A DNA stretch of 64,000 nt from an uncultured Pseudophaeobacter sp. (GTDB taxonomy: Bacteria; Pseudomonadota; Alphaproteobacteria; Rhodobacterales; Rhodobacteraceae). The notes under the pieces are model-generated. The model was not told the origin of the DNA. It saw only the letters and a program-made list of their open reading frames with translations, and ran no database searches. How positions within the stretch are numbered: the stretch's first letter is position 1; every line of letters starts with the position of its first letter. The position numbers were made by a program, and so were the translations under genes. Positions 8,206 to 16,889 of the stretch are shown one piece after another. The stretch spans positions 1-64,000 of the forward strand of contig CAJQNB010000020.1 of NCBI GenBank assembly GCA_905479575.1, in the 5' to 3' direction.

Positions 8206-9175
8206 TCGCATTGTCCTTGCGGTGTCCTTCACATCGTTCCTTGTTTGGCAAACCAAGCGCCGGTAGCAACCGTTAACAACCCCTTAAAATAGACACGAAC
8301 TCCTGCGCGCAGCGTAGGATTAAAAGGTGAGCGGTCCCTTAATCGGCACAGGGTGGTAGAAATACCTCGCACCGAAAGCAGGACCGTGTTTCCATCTTTC
8401 GTTAAGTGTTGCCCTTTGGGTGCCCCATGATCAAGCCCGTCAATCGCAACCATGCGCTTTGTTGAGGATCCTGATGGGGGCGCACCTCGTGCAAAAAGCA
8501 TCAATGAGCAGTGCAGCAAGGCTGCGGGTAAAGTGGTAATTGAATAAAACCAAAGGAAAAATTTTTCCACGCGACGGTTTGTGGTGGCCGCGCAGAAATG
8601 TTTGCGCAGTGCAGATCGGTTCCGTTTGACCAGATGCCCCGTAGACAGCGACCTGCTGGGACCCCTCGCAGGGAGGCTAAATCTGTTGCACGACAGGCTG
8701 GTACACGGGTGGGCAAATTGATTTAGCCGCAAGACCCTGCAGGAGGGGGCCGTGTTTTGCACGGCGGCTGGGCTGCCCCTGCGCCTGACCCGCCGCGCTG
8801 GGTTTGCCCGGTTCAGCTCTTCGTGTTCATTCCAGGCTTTGTGTTCAAATTATAGGCGCGGGTGAGGGGGCGAAACCTGCCAGAGCCGTTAGATCGTTTG
8901 GCGGTGCCACTGACACAGAGCGCATCGGCGTTGGGGATGATTGGGCGAACCGGATCAGCAGAATCTAAAGCGCTGGGTCAGCTGACCGGCTAAGGGGTTG
9001 GTCACAACCTTTGCGAGTGCTGGCGCAAATTGGCTAAACGCAGGGTCAGAGTGCACGGTAGTGCAGTCTCCCGGATTCCGGGGACTGCTGTGGCCAGAGA
9101 TGAAAGGCAGGAAGCCGAGCCCCAAGCAGGCCCGGCACACCAGGGCTTGGAGCTCAGAAACAATCGGTCCAGCCC
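8206..9175. other. Gene-poor intergenic region, about 970 bp
   Basis: No convincing gene is seen. The longest frames (minus 8229-8762, minus 8955-9140, plus 8998-9321) lack recognisable motifs or a plausible RBS, and are rich in Arg, Ser and Cys like out-of-frame readings. The part next to 8205 should contain the promoter of the histidine kinase gene. A strong hairpin lies at 9063-9088. The region could also hold an eroded gene or a small RNA. Confidence 0.5.
9063..9088. other. Stable hairpin in the gene-poor region
   Basis: GCAGTC-T-CCCGG, loop ATT, CCGGGGACTGC forms an 11-bp stem with a single bulged T. No T-run follows on either side, so it is not an obvious intrinsic terminator. It could be part of a small RNA or a transcript end for the downstream glutathione S-transferase gene. 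Confidence 0.4.
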
Positions 9176-9796
9176 CTAGGCAAAGGCGTAGGCGCCGCCT
9201 TTTTCAAGCGCCCGCTGATAGGCCGGCCGCGCCTGCATACTGGCCACAAAGCCCGCCAGTTTTGGCAGGTTTTTCCCCTGGCCCTGGGCGATGGCGATTT
9301 CGGCGGGAAAGCTCAGCATGATATCCGCAGCGGACAGCTCATCCTGAACAAAATGCCCCGAGGGACGCAGCAGGCTCTCCATATAAACAAAGTGGCTTTC
9401 CAGTTGTTGGGTGATGCGCGGTGCCAGCGGTGCGCCTGCTTCGCCCAGTTTGCCCACATAAAGCTGCAACAGGATGGGCGTCATCGCAGAGCCTTCGGCA
9501 AAATGCATCAGCTCCAGATGGCTGATATAGGCGTCGGTGTCGCGGTCGGGCACCAGTTGCGGCCCAAAGCCGGCGCAGAGATAGTCAACAATTGCGCCGC
9601 TTTCGGTGATGATCCGCCCGTCTACCTCCAGCATGGGGGATTTCCCCAAGGGGTGTTTGGCGAGCAGGGCAGGGGGCGCCAGATTGGTCACGCTATCGCG
9701 CTGATAGTGTTCAATCTCATAGGGCAGGCCCAGTTCCTCCAGCAGCCAAAGAACCCGCTGCGAACGTGAGTTGTTGAGATGATGTACGGTAAACAT
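9176..9796 (-). CDS. Glutathione S-transferase
   Basis: A 206-residue cytosolic GST-type protein. The N-terminal thioredoxin-like domain reads MFTVHHLNNSRSQRVLWLLE, with SRSQR supplying the usual glutathione-activating Ser/Arg region. It continues through KSPMLEVDGRIITESGAIVDYL, where the ES pair binds the gamma-glutamyl group. The all-helical C-terminal domain contains LSAADIMLSFP, the N-capping-box region of the fold. AGGAGG stands seven bases before the ATG at 9796, so longer frames to 9871 are rejected. Substrate unknown. It is a single gene with no clear functional link to the urease operon. Confidence 0.9.
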   Translation of the reverse strand: MFTVHHLNNSRSQRVLWLLEELGLPYEIEHYQRDSVTNLAPPALLAKHPLGKSPMLEVDGRIITESGAIVDYLCAGFGPQLVPDRDTDAYISHLELMHFAEGSAMTPILLQLYVGKLGEAGAPLAPRITQQLESHFVYMESLLRPSGHFVQDELSAADIMLSFPAEIAIAQGQGKNLPKLAGFVASMQARPAYQRALEKGGAYAFA

Positions 9797-9899
9797 GCTG
9801 GCCTCCTGACCCAGTGGTGCTGTGTCCTGTCTCACAGGCTGACCTCCTTTGTCGCCCAGCACCAGTGTCACGTTGGGTCAGCTGCGCATATGGCGGGGG

Positions 9900-10523
9900 C
9901 TACGCCGCCGAGGGCAGGCCGCCAATGTTGCGGATCTCTTGCCAGACCTCATCGACACCGACGCGGGCCTTCAGGTTGGTGAAATAGGTCGGCAACCCCT
10001 GGCGCATGCGGGCGGCGTCGCGCTCCATCACCTCCAGGCTGGCGCCCACATGGGGGGCCAGATCGGTCTTGTTGATCACCAGAATGTCCGAACGGGTCAC
10101 CGCCGGGCCGCCCTTGCGGGGGATCTCCTCGCCCGCGGCCACGTCGATCACATAGATGGTCAGATCCGCCAGCTCGGGGCTGAAAGTGGCCGACAGGTTA
10201 TCACCGCCGCTTTCGATCAGCACGACCTCGACCTCCGGGTGGCGGTCGACCATTTCAGCCACCGCTGCCAGATTGATCGAGGCATCTTCGCGGATCGCGG
10301 TGTGCGGACAGCCGCCGGTTTCCACCCCGATGATCCGGTCCGAGGGCAGCACCTGCATGCGCACCAGCGCCTCGGCGTCTTCCTGCGTGTAGATATCATT
10401 GGTGATCACACCAATGGAAAGCCTGTCCCGCAGGGTTTCGGCCAGGGCTGCGGTCAGCGTGGTCTTGCCGGCGCCAACCGGTCCGCCGATGCCAATACGA
10501 AGGGGGCCATTGGGGCTCGTCAT
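9900..10523 (-). CDS. ureG: Urease accessory GTPase UreG
   Basis: A SIMIBI-class GTPase that powers nickel delivery to apo-urease with UreE, UreF and UreD. It shows the P-loop [11 protein letters not shown] near the N-terminus, the metal-binding CPH within [30 protein letters not shown], and the guanine-specificity motif [11 protein letters not shown]. Length 207 residues is typical. Its ATG overlaps the ureF stop by four bases, and it is the last gene of the operon. About 100 bp without features separate it from the GST start. Confidence 0.97.
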   Translation of the reverse strand: MTSPNGPLRIGIGGPVGAGKTTLTAALAETLRDRLSIGVITNDIYTQEDAEALVRMQVLPSDRIIGVETGGCPHTAIREDASINLAAVAEMVDRHPEVEVVLIESGGDNLSATFSPELADLTIYVIDVAAGEEIPRKGGPAVTRSDILVINKTDLAPHVGASLEVMERDAARMRQGLPTYFTNLKARVGVDEVWQEIRNIGGLPSAA

Positions 10524-11185
10524 GTGCGAAATATCCTTGATCGTTGAGTTTCGTGTTTCATCGCGGCGATATCGGCCAGAAAGGCGGTGGCTGACAGTTG
10601 GCTCAGATCGCCATCGCGGGTCTGGTCCGCAATGGCGGGCAGGCGGCAGCTGAGCCGCTGCAGGATCTGCTGTCCCTGGGTCTGGCCCACCGGCAGCAGC
10701 CGCTGGCCCGCCGCGACCAGATTGGACAAGAACCCCTGCAGATACATCACCTGGGTCAGCTCCAGCGGCAGGCCCTCAGCCGCTGCCGCCGCCCCCAGTG
10801 CCACCGGATAGGTGAGCCCGGCAAGCTGCGCGCCCCAGATCGCCTCGGTCACAAGGCCAAAACTGCGGCCTTGCTGGCGGGTTTCCAACAGCCGTTCCTG
10901 TGACGCCGCAAAGGCACAGGCGGTGGCGTCGATCGCGGCCAGTTCAGCGACCAGATCAGCGGCCGTATTCGCGTGCCAGGCAGCGGCCAGAAACAGCGTA
11001 TCCGAACGCCCGGCACCGTGCTCCAGCACCTCTTGTAGCCAGGCCTCCAGATCGCTGCCATCACGGAGCCAGCCCTGGTCCGCAGCCGCTTCCAGGCCGT
11101 GACTGTAGGCAAAGGCGCCTACCGGATAGGCCGGTGACAGCCATTGGCTGAGGGTGAGGATCTGGGCGCTAGTGGCTGTGACCAT
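10520..11185 (-). CDS. ureF: Urease accessory protein UreF
   Basis: All-helical accessory protein that forms the UreD-UreF-UreG activation complex. The signature [21 protein letters not shown] lies at the N-terminus. The chosen ATG at 11185 (MVTATSAQ) gives 221 residues and overlaps ureE by 17 bases. An alternative ATG at 11203 would add six residues; the longer frame to 11284 reads into out-of-frame ureE sequence and is rejected. The C-terminal half contains [20 protein letters not shown], typical of UreF. Confidence 0.95.
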   Translation of the reverse strand: MVTATSAQILTLSQWLSPAYPVGAFAYSHGLEAAADQGWLRDGSDLEAWLQEVLEHGAGRSDTLFLAAAWHANTAADLVAELAAIDATACAFAASQERLLETRQQGRSFGLVTEAIWGAQLAGLTYPVALGAAAAAEGLPLELTQVMYLQGFLSNLVAAGQRLLPVGQTQGQQILQRLSCRLPAIADQTRDGDLSQLSATAFLADIAAMKHETQRSRIFRT

Positions 11186-11606
11186 GGGTGCGTCCGTGGC
11201 CATAGGCCCCGCCTTCGGGGGTAAAGGGCGCGTCGACCTGGCGCAGATCAGCGCCCAGTTTTTCCAGCATATCGCGCAGCACATGGTCCATCTGGATCAG
11301 CAGCCTGTTGTCTTCGACCTGGCAGGGGGTATGGCGGTTGCCGATATGCCAGGCGAGCCGGGGCAGATCGCCGGTGACTTCCAGCAGGGTTTCAGTGGCG
11401 GGGATGACCTCAATCAGCCGCCCGTCAGAGAGCTTGAACGCATCCCCACCACCCACTGAGGACGTCTGGGCCAGATCCACCAGGAACTGCGCCCCAGAGG
11501 TGGCGGTCAAAACCTTGCGGCGCAAAAACCGTGCATCATAGGTGAGCGTCACCTGGTCGTCGCCATGGTGGCTGTGGATCACTTCGCGGGCGGTTGGCAG
11601 GTCCAT
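11169..11606 (-). CDS. ureE: Urease accessory nickel metallochaperone UreE
   Basis: A 145-residue nickel chaperone that hands Ni2+ to the urease activation complex. It has the UreE N-terminal domain (DQVTLTYDARFLRRKVLT), the central GDLPRLAWHIGNRHTPCQV region with the conserved metal-binding His, and a short His-containing tail ([10 protein letters not shown]) that may hold extra nickel. It starts 10 bp after ureC and overlaps the start of ureF. Confidence 0.95.
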   Translation of the reverse strand: MDLPTAREVIHSHHGDDQVTLTYDARFLRRKVLTATSGAQFLVDLAQTSSVGGGDAFKLSDGRLIEVIPATETLLEVTGDLPRLAWHIGNRHTPCQVEDNRLLIQMDHVLRDMLEKLGADLRQVDAPFTPEGGAYGHGRTHGHSH

Positions 11607-11616
11607 TGTGGCCTCC

Positions 11617-13359
11617 TCAGAACATGAAATAGCGTTGTGCCATGGGCAGCACTTCGGCGGGCTGGCAGGTCAGCAGCTCCCCATCGGCGCGCACCTCATA
11701 GGTTTCGGGGTTCACCTCCATCACCGGGGTGGCGGTGTTCAGCAGCAGATCTTTCTTGCCGATGTTGCGGGTGTTTTGCACCGCCACTGTTTGTTTCGCC
11801 AACCCCAGGTTCTGGCCGATGCCAGCGTCTTGCGCGGCCGCAGAGACAAAGGTGACAGCCGCGTTTTCCACGGCGCGGCCAAAGGCGCCAAACATCGGCC
11901 GGGAATAGACCGGCTGTGGTGTCGGGATTGAGGCATTGGGATCGCCCATCTGCGCCATCACGATAGAGCCCCCCAGCAGCACCATTTCGGGTTTGACGCC
12001 AAAAAATGCTGGGTTCCACAGCACCAGATCGGCGCGTTTGCCCTCTTCCAGGCTGCCGATTTCATGGGATATTCCGTGGGCAATGGCCGGGTTGATGGTG
12101 TATTTGGCGATGTAGCGCCGCACCCGGTAATTGTCGTTGTCGCCGGTTTCCTCGGCCAGGCGGCCACGCTGTTTTTTCATCTTATCAGCGGTTTGCCAGG
12201 TGCGGATCAGGACTTCGCCCACCCGGCCCATGGCCTGGCTGTCGGAGGCGATGATGCTGAACGCGCCCATGTCGTGCAGGATGTCTTCGGCGGCGATGGT
12301 TTCGCGGCGGATGCGGCTTTCGGCAAAGGCGACGTCTTCGGGGATGGATTTGTCCAGATGGTGGCAGACCATCAGCATGTCCAGATGTTCCTCCAGCGTG
12401 TTCACGGTGAAGGGGCGCGTCGGGTTGGTCGAGGAGGGCAGCACATGCTCTTCGCCGCAGATTTTGATGATATCCGGCGCATGGCCGCCACCGGCGCCTT
12501 CGGTGTGAAAGGCATGGATGGTGCGGCCCTTGATGGCGTCGACGGTATGTTCAACAAAGCCGCTTTCATTCAGGGTATCCGTATGGATCATCACCTGCAC
12601 GTCCCAGGCGTCTGCTACCGAGAGGCAGCAGTCGATGGCGGCCGGGGTCGAGCCCCAGTCCTCATGTAGTTTCAGCGCGCAGGCGCCGCCCAGAACCTGC
12701 TCTTCCAGGGCGGCGGGCAGCGCGGCGTTGCCCTTGCCGGCAAAGGCCAGATTCATGGGAAAGGCATCGGCTGATTGCAACATGCGGCCAATGTGCCAGG
12801 GGCCGGGGGTACAGGTGGTGGCCAGGGTGCCATGGGCCGGGCCGGTGCCACCGCCCAGCATGGTGGTGAGGCCGGAATGCAGCGCGTCTTCGATCTGTTG
12901 CGGGCAGATGAAGTGGATATGGCTGTCAAATCCCCCTGCGGTCAGGATGCGCCCCTCGCCGGCGATGACCTCGGTGCCGGGGCCAACGATGACATCCACT
13001 CCGGGCTGGGTATCAGGGTTGCCCGCCTTGCCGATCTTGGCAATGCGCCCGTCCTTTAGGCCCACGTCGGCCTTGTAGATACCGGTGTGGTCGATGATCA
13101 GCGCATTGGTGATCACCGTGTCCACCGCTCCGGCGGCGCGGGTCACTTGGGATTGCCCCATGCCATCGCGGATAACCTTGCCGCCACCAAATTTGACCTC
13201 CTCGCCATAGAGCGGCGCATTTCCTGAGCCCGAGGCGCGCTCGGCGGTCAGGTCGCGCTCGACCTCGATGATCAGGTCCGTATCGGCAAGGCGCAGCTTG
13301 TCGCCGGTGGTCGGGCCAAACATGGCGGCGTAATCGGCACGGGAAATCTGGGTGGGCAT
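11617..13359 (-). CDS. ureC: Urease alpha (catalytic) subunit
   Basis: Hydrolyses urea to ammonia and carbamate at a di-nickel centre. The metal ligand HIH lies in [14 protein letters not shown]. The carbamylated lysine is in [15 protein letters not shown]. Further ligand His residues are in [13 protein letters not shown] and [15 protein letters not shown]. The mobile flap holds the catalytic MVCHHLD. Length 580 residues is a little above the usual 570. It lies between ureB and ureE, with about 70 bp upstream of its ATG. Confidence 0.98.
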   Translation of the reverse strand: MPTQISRADYAAMFGPTTGDKLRLADTDLIIEVERDLTAERASGSGNAPLYGEEVKFGGGKVIRDGMGQSQVTRAAGAVDTVITNALIIDHTGIYKADVGLKDGRIAKIGKAGNPDTQPGVDVIVGPGTEVIAGEGRILTAGGFDSHIHFICPQQIEDALHSGLTTMLGGGTGPAHGTLATTCTPGPWHIGRMLQSADAFPMNLAFAGKGNAALPAALEEQVLGGACALKLHEDWGSTPAAIDCCLSVADAWDVQVMIHTDTLNESGFVEHTVDAIKGRTIHAFHTEGAGGGHAPDIIKICGEEHVLPSSTNPTRPFTVNTLEEHLDMLMVCHHLDKSIPEDVAFAESRIRRETIAAEDILHDMGAFSIIASDSQAMGRVGEVLIRTWQTADKMKKQRGRLAEETGDNDNYRVRRYIAKYTINPAIAHGISHEIGSLEEGKRADLVLWNPAFFGVKPEMVLLGGSIVMAQMGDPNASIPTPQPVYSRPMFGAFGRAVENAAVTFVSAAAQDAGIGQNLGLAKQTVAVQNTRNIGKKDLLLNTATPVMEVNPETYEVRADGELLTCQPAEVLPMAQRYFMF

Positions 13360-13430
13360 GGGGTTGAAACCTCAGCAAAACAGTTTGGTGTTGGGCGCAG
13401 TGGCATGCGCCTGAGAGGGGGCAGCGGCGG

Positions 13431-13736
13431 TCAGAGCGCGCCCATGATCTTTTGGTTGAAGCCAAAGACCTGCCGGGCGCCGGAAAAGGGCACCAGCTGC
13501 ACCTCGCGGCGCTGGCCGGGTTCAAACCGCACGGCGGTGCCCGCTGCAATGTCCAGGCGATGGCCATGGGCGGTCTCGCGGTCGAACTCCAGCGCTGGGT
13601 TGGCTTCGGCAAAATGGTAGTGCGAGCCAACCTGCACCGGGCGGTCGCCGGTGTTCGCCACCATCAGCGTTACCGCCTCACGATCTGCATTCAGCGTCAG
13701 ATCGCCGGGCGCAGGCAGCAGCTCTCCGGGGATCAT
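13431..13736 (-). CDS. ureB: Urease beta subunit
   Basis: Small structural subunit of the UreABC enzyme, 101 residues. It begins [20 protein letters not shown] and carries [19 protein letters not shown], the conserved beta-subunit core. The ATG at 13736 shares ATGA with the stop of the upstream 58-residue gene, so translation is probably coupled to that gene rather than directly to ureA. Confidence 0.97.
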   Translation of the reverse strand: MIPGELLPAPGDLTLNADREAVTLMVANTGDRPVQVGSHYHFAEANPALEFDRETAHGHRLDIAAGTAVRFEPGQRREVQLVPFSGARQVFGFNQKIMGAL

Positions 13737-13909
13737 GTGCGCGCCTTCCAGGCGATATAGCCACCGACGACGATCAGCGCCACAAGCGCCGCAAGGCCCA
13801 GCATGTCTTTGGGATGGGTGTGGATTTCCACCGCACCATGGGCCAGCACGGGCGTGCCCAGCAGTGCAAGAGACAGGGCGGAAGTGGCGGCAAGAGACAG
13901 AGTTTTCAT
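13733..13909 (-). CDS. 58-residue predicted membrane protein in the urease operon
   Basis: An unannotated small frame between ureA and ureB. It starts at an ATG at 13909 ([18 protein letters not shown]) and ends in ATGA overlap with ureB. Residues 1-23 look like a signal peptide ending PVLA. A short His-containing segment [13 protein letters not shown] follows, then one transmembrane helix ([18 protein letters not shown]) and a basic tail (KART). The predicted topology puts the His segment in the periplasm. The three His residues could bind nickel, but this is inference. Coupling to ureB and the sensible hydrophobicity pattern support a real gene. Its function is unknown. Confidence 0.82.
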   Translation of the reverse strand: MKTLSLAATSALSLALLGTPVLAHGAVEIHTHPKDMLGLAALVALIVVGGYIAWKART

Positions 13910-13921
13910 GAGCGATTTCCT

Positions 13922-14224
13922 TTAGCGGATGGGGTTATGCACGGTCACCAGTTTGGTGCCATCGGGAAAGGTGGCTTCGACCTGCACGTCATGGATCATC
14001 TCGGCGATGCCCTCCATGCATTGGTCGCGGCTGATGACCTCGGCGCCGGCCTCCATCATGTCAGCGACGGAACGGCCGTCACGGGCGCCCTCGACCACCG
14101 CATCGGTGATCAGGGCGATGGCCTCGGGGTGGTTCAGCTTGACGCCGCGCGCCAGGCGGCGGCGGGCCACCTCGGCGGCCATGGCGATCAGCAGTTTGTC
14201 TTTTTCTCGGGGGGTCAGGTTCAT
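13922..14224 (-). CDS. ureA: Urease gamma subunit
   Basis: Small structural subunit, 100 residues, beginning [20 protein letters not shown] and containing [34 protein letters not shown] and [16 protein letters not shown], all typical of UreA. It starts one base after the ureD stop. Confidence 0.97.
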   Translation of the reverse strand: MNLTPREKDKLLIAMAAEVARRRLARGVKLNHPEAIALITDAVVEGARDGRSVADMMEAGAEVISRDQCMEGIAEMIHDVQVEATFPDGTKLVTVHNPIR

Positions 14225-14225
14225 G

Positions 14226-15071
14226 TCAGATCATCCAGCATCGGGGAAGGGTGCCCTGTGTCAGGCGGTTCTGTGGTGGGCAGTTCTGTGTCAGGCGGTT
14301 CAGGATCGGGATCAGGCTGCGGCGCAGCTCATAGGCGTCAGCCGCGAGAATGCGCAGCAGCAACAGGTCATCCCCAATCACCGAGGCCCCGGCCTGGGGT
14401 GGCAACATGGCCCGCAAGGGGGCCAGCTGGCCGCGGGCATCCGGCGCCACATAGATCACCGAGACCAGCGCCCGGGCCCCGGCGGCCACATGCGGGCGGT
14501 CCAGCTGTGCCTGCATGTCACCGTCAAAGCGCATGGCGTCGCGGTAGAGTTCTGTGCCATTGCGGCGCAGCACAATCCGGTCATGAAAGCGCCCCTGTGT
14601 CACCGTTTCTCCCATGGCCAGGCGGCCAAAGACCAGCGGCTCCACCAGCAGGGCGGTGGCATCCGGGGCGAGATCCACATCGAGCCGACGCGACAGGGCG
14701 CAGCTTTGAAACAGAATGGTTTCCTGTGGCAGCCAGTTCACATGCCCCCCTGCGGCGACGTTCAGTTTGGTTTGCAGCTGCCCCACTTCACCGGGCTGGG
14801 CGCGATAGGCGCGTTCAGCCGTCTGGGTGGTCAGGGTCAAGGCAGCACCGGCCCCGATACCGGCAGTGATCCGCATGTCATCGCCGCCGGTGATGCCACC
14901 GGCCGTATTGATCAGCACCGCCTCGAGGCTTGTGGTTTTTATTCGTGGAAACAAACACCTGAACGAGCCAGACTGCCGCAGCCCCCGCAGCACCGACCCC
15001 CGCGACGTCTGCTTGACCGTAAGGTCAACAGCGCCCTGTGCCCGCGGTTGGCTGGGGCGGGCAGGGGGCAC
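14226..15071 (-). CDS. ureD: Urease accessory protein UreD
   Basis: Scaffold protein of the urease activation complex and first gene of the operon. Family features are [26 protein letters not shown] and [16 protein letters not shown]. The listed start is a GTG at 15071, giving 281 residues; no ATG is available upstream in frame and no strong RBS is visible, so the start is uncertain. The C-terminus contains a 16-bp direct repeat that encodes NRLTQ twice, and this tail is likely dispensable. The promoter must lie in the divergent region shared with urtA. Confidence 0.93.
   Translation of the reverse strand: MPPARPSQPRAQGAVDLTVKQTSRGSVLRGLRQSGSFRCLFPRIKTTSLEAVLINTAGGITGGDDMRITAGIGAGAALTLTTQTAERAYRAQPGEVGQLQTKLNVAAGGHVNWLPQETILFQSCALSRRLDVDLAPDATALLVEPLVFGRLAMGETVTQGRFHDRIVLRRNGTELYRDAMRFDGDMQAQLDRPHVAAGARALVSVIYVAPDARGQLAPLRAMLPPQAGASVIGDDLLLLRILAADAYELRRSLIPILNRLTQNCPPQNRLTQGTLPRCWMI
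14256..14301. repeat. 16-bp direct repeat in the ureD 3' end
   Basis: CTGTGTCAGGCGGTTC occurs at 14256-14271 and again at 14286-14301, a period of 30 bp that preserves the ureD reading frame. It duplicates the peptide NRLTQ near the C-terminus of UreD. Confidence 0.85.
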
Positions 15072-15552
15072 AGGCCGGGCGGCTTGCTGCGATATGTCGG
15101 CGGTCAGAGTAATGCCGGTCTCCTTTATCGGGTCAGATCCTTTGGCCAGATCTTCAGGCCGGATCTTTCGGGCGACAGCAGCATGTCAGCCGCAAGTCGG
15201 TTGCCTTTTTTTTCGGCAGTTCCGATCGGAGGCTCCACAAAAACTTGCAAAATTCCGCTTTTGAAAAACGCATTGCCTGTTTTTTAGCGCGCAGAGCGCC
15301 GTGCAGCCCAATTTTTGATCAATTTGCAGTATGGCGCGGGAAAAGTCGGCGCCGCACGTTGCTTCAATTGCTGCGATGCAGAAGCACTGTATGTGCCTGC
15401 CAGGAGCAATTGTTTTTGAAGGGTGTGTGACGACCAGACGAATTGCAGCTCTGACCGGCCGCCACACGGGTGCAACAAAGGTTGCGGGGACTGGGTACGG
15501 AAAGAGGCGCGTTGACGCAAGCACCCCCGACCCCCTCCGCCGGGAGATAAAC
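15072..15552. promoter_or_regulatory. Divergent ureD/urtA intergenic region
   Basis: About 480 bp between two divergent nitrogen-acquisition operons; it must contain both promoters. It has AT-rich patches near 15210-15330. I found no convincing sigma-54 site (TGGCAC-N5-TTGC) or NtrC palindrome by eye. Frames running through it are continuations of the urtA frame upstream of its real start. Confidence 0.5.
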
Positions 15553-16833
15553 ATGATCAATCTAAAAACCACTTTGGCAGCCACAGCTGCTGTCGCCGCC
15601 CTCAGCACGCCAGCTCTGGCAGCGGATTGCACGTATAAAGTGGGCGTGCTGCATTCTCTGTCCGGAACCATGGCGATTTCCGAGACCACACTGAAAGACA
15701 CCATGTTGATGCTGATTGACCAGCAGAACGCTGCCGGCGGTGTCATGGGCTGTGAGCTGGAAGCCGTTGTTGTCGATCCGGCCTCCGACTGGCCGCTGTT
15801 TGCCGAAAAGGCGCGCGAGTTGCTGACGGTGCATGATGTGGATGTGATCTTTGGCAACTGGACCAGCGTCAGCCGCAAATCGGTTCTGCCGGTGATCGAA
15901 GAGCTGAACGGATTGCTGTTCTACCCGGTGCAGTATGAGGGCGAAGAAAGCTCCAAGAACGTGTTCTACACTGGTGCGGCGCCCAACCAGCAGGCAATCC
16001 CGGCGACGGATTACTTCCTCGAAGAGCTGGGTGTTGAAAAATTTGCCCTGCTGGGGACCGACTATGTCTACCCCCGCACCACCAACAACATTCTGGAAAG
16101 CTATCTGCAGTCCAAGGGCATCGCCAGCGAAGACATCTTTGTGAACTACACCCCCTTTGGTCACTCTGACTGGTCCAAGATCGTTGCAGATGTTGTGGCG
16201 CTGGCCGCAGACGGCAAAAAGGTTGGGGTGATTTCCACCATCAATGGTGACGCCAACATCGGTTTCTACAAAGAACTGGCCGCTGCCGGTATTTCGGCGG
16301 ATGACATCCCCGTGGTTGCCTTCTCGGTTGGCGAAGAAGAGCTGTCGGGTCTGGATACCTCGAACCTGGTGGGCCACCTGGCGGCCTGGAACTACTTCCA
16401 GTCGGCTGAAAGCGAGGCCAACACCGCCTTTATCGACTCCTGGAAAACCACCATGGGCGACGAGCGCGTCACCAATGACCCGATGGAAGCCCATTACATT
16501 GGCTTCAACATGTGGGTGAACGCGGTGGAAGCGGCAAAAACCGCTGATGTGGATGCGGTGCGGACCGCCATGTATGGGCAGGAGTTCCCCAACCTGACCG
16601 GCGGCACTGCTGTGATGTTGCCCAACCACCACCTGGCCAAGCCAGTGCTGATTGGTGAAATCCAGGAAGACGGCCAGTTTGACATCATCAGCCAGACCAC
16701 CGAAGTCCCCGGCGATGCCTGGACCGACTTCCTGCCTGACAGTGCGGTGTTGATGTCTGATTGGAAAGACATCGGTTGCGGCATGTATAACACCGAAACC
16801 AAAACCTGCGTTCAGCTGAACTCGAACTACTGA
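15553..16833 (+). CDS. urtA: Urea ABC transporter substrate-binding protein
   Basis: Periplasmic urea receptor of 426 residues. A signal peptide MINLKTTLAATAAVAALSTP ends at ALAA, and the mature chain begins DCTYKVGVLHSLSGTMAISE, the UrtA/Leu-type periplasmic binding fold. VFGN-like FGNWTSVSRKSVLPV and EGEESSKNVFYTGAAPNQQ are characteristic of urea and short-amide receptors. GGGAGAT lies six bases before the ATG; the frame opens much earlier but without a signal peptide. A hairpin follows before urtB. The divergent urease operon supports the urea assignment. Confidence 0.95.
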   Translation: MINLKTTLAATAAVAALSTPALAADCTYKVGVLHSLSGTMAISETTLKDTMLMLIDQQNAAGGVMGCELEAVVVDPASDWPLFAEKARELLTVHDVDVIFGNWTSVSRKSVLPVIEELNGLLFYPVQYEGEESSKNVFYTGAAPNQQAIPATDYFLEELGVEKFALLGTDYVYPRTTNNILESYLQSKGIASEDIFVNYTPFGHSDWSKIVADVVALAADGKKVGVISTINGDANIGFYKELAAAGISADDIPVVAFSVGEEELSGLDTSNLVGHLAAWNYFQSAESEANTAFIDSWKTTMGDERVTNDPMEAHYIGFNMWVNAVEAAKTADVDAVRTAMYGQEFPNLTGGTAVMLPNHHLAKPVLIGEIQEDGQFDIISQTTEVPGDAWTDFLPDSAVLMSDWKDIGCGMYNTETKTCVQLNSNY

Positions 16834-16841
16834 TCGTAACA

Positions 16842-16871
16842 GTCCCGCAGGGCCCCTCGGCTCTGCGGGAC
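16842..16871 (+). terminator. Intercistronic hairpin urtA/urtB
   Basis: GTCCCGCAGGGC, loop CCCTCG, GCTCTGCGGGAC pairs over 12 bp with one G-T pair. There is no T-run. Its position right after the binding-protein gene suggests partial attenuation or 3'-end protection of the urtA mRNA, so that receptor is made in excess of permease. Confidence 0.7.
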
Positions 16872-16889
16872 ATTGAAGGCACCAGCATC

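Noticed and set aside
8229-8762. 177-codon open frame on the minus strand upstream of the histidine kinase
   Set aside because: No recognisable domain, no clear RBS, an Arg/Ser/Cys-rich composition typical of chance frames in GC-rich DNA, and it runs through the expected promoter of the kinase.
8998-9321. 107-codon plus-strand frame near the GST gene
   Set aside because: Its 3' part is antisense to the GST coding region and its composition is unlike real proteins here; no RBS.
15331-15552. N-terminally extended UrtA from 15331
   Set aside because: The ATG at 15553 has a good RBS and opens directly onto a signal peptide; the extension would hide it.
15072-15552. Sigma-54/NtrC control of ureD and urtA
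   Set aside because: Expected on biological grounds, but no site matching TGGCAC-N5-TTGC or a clear NtrC palindrome could be found by eye.
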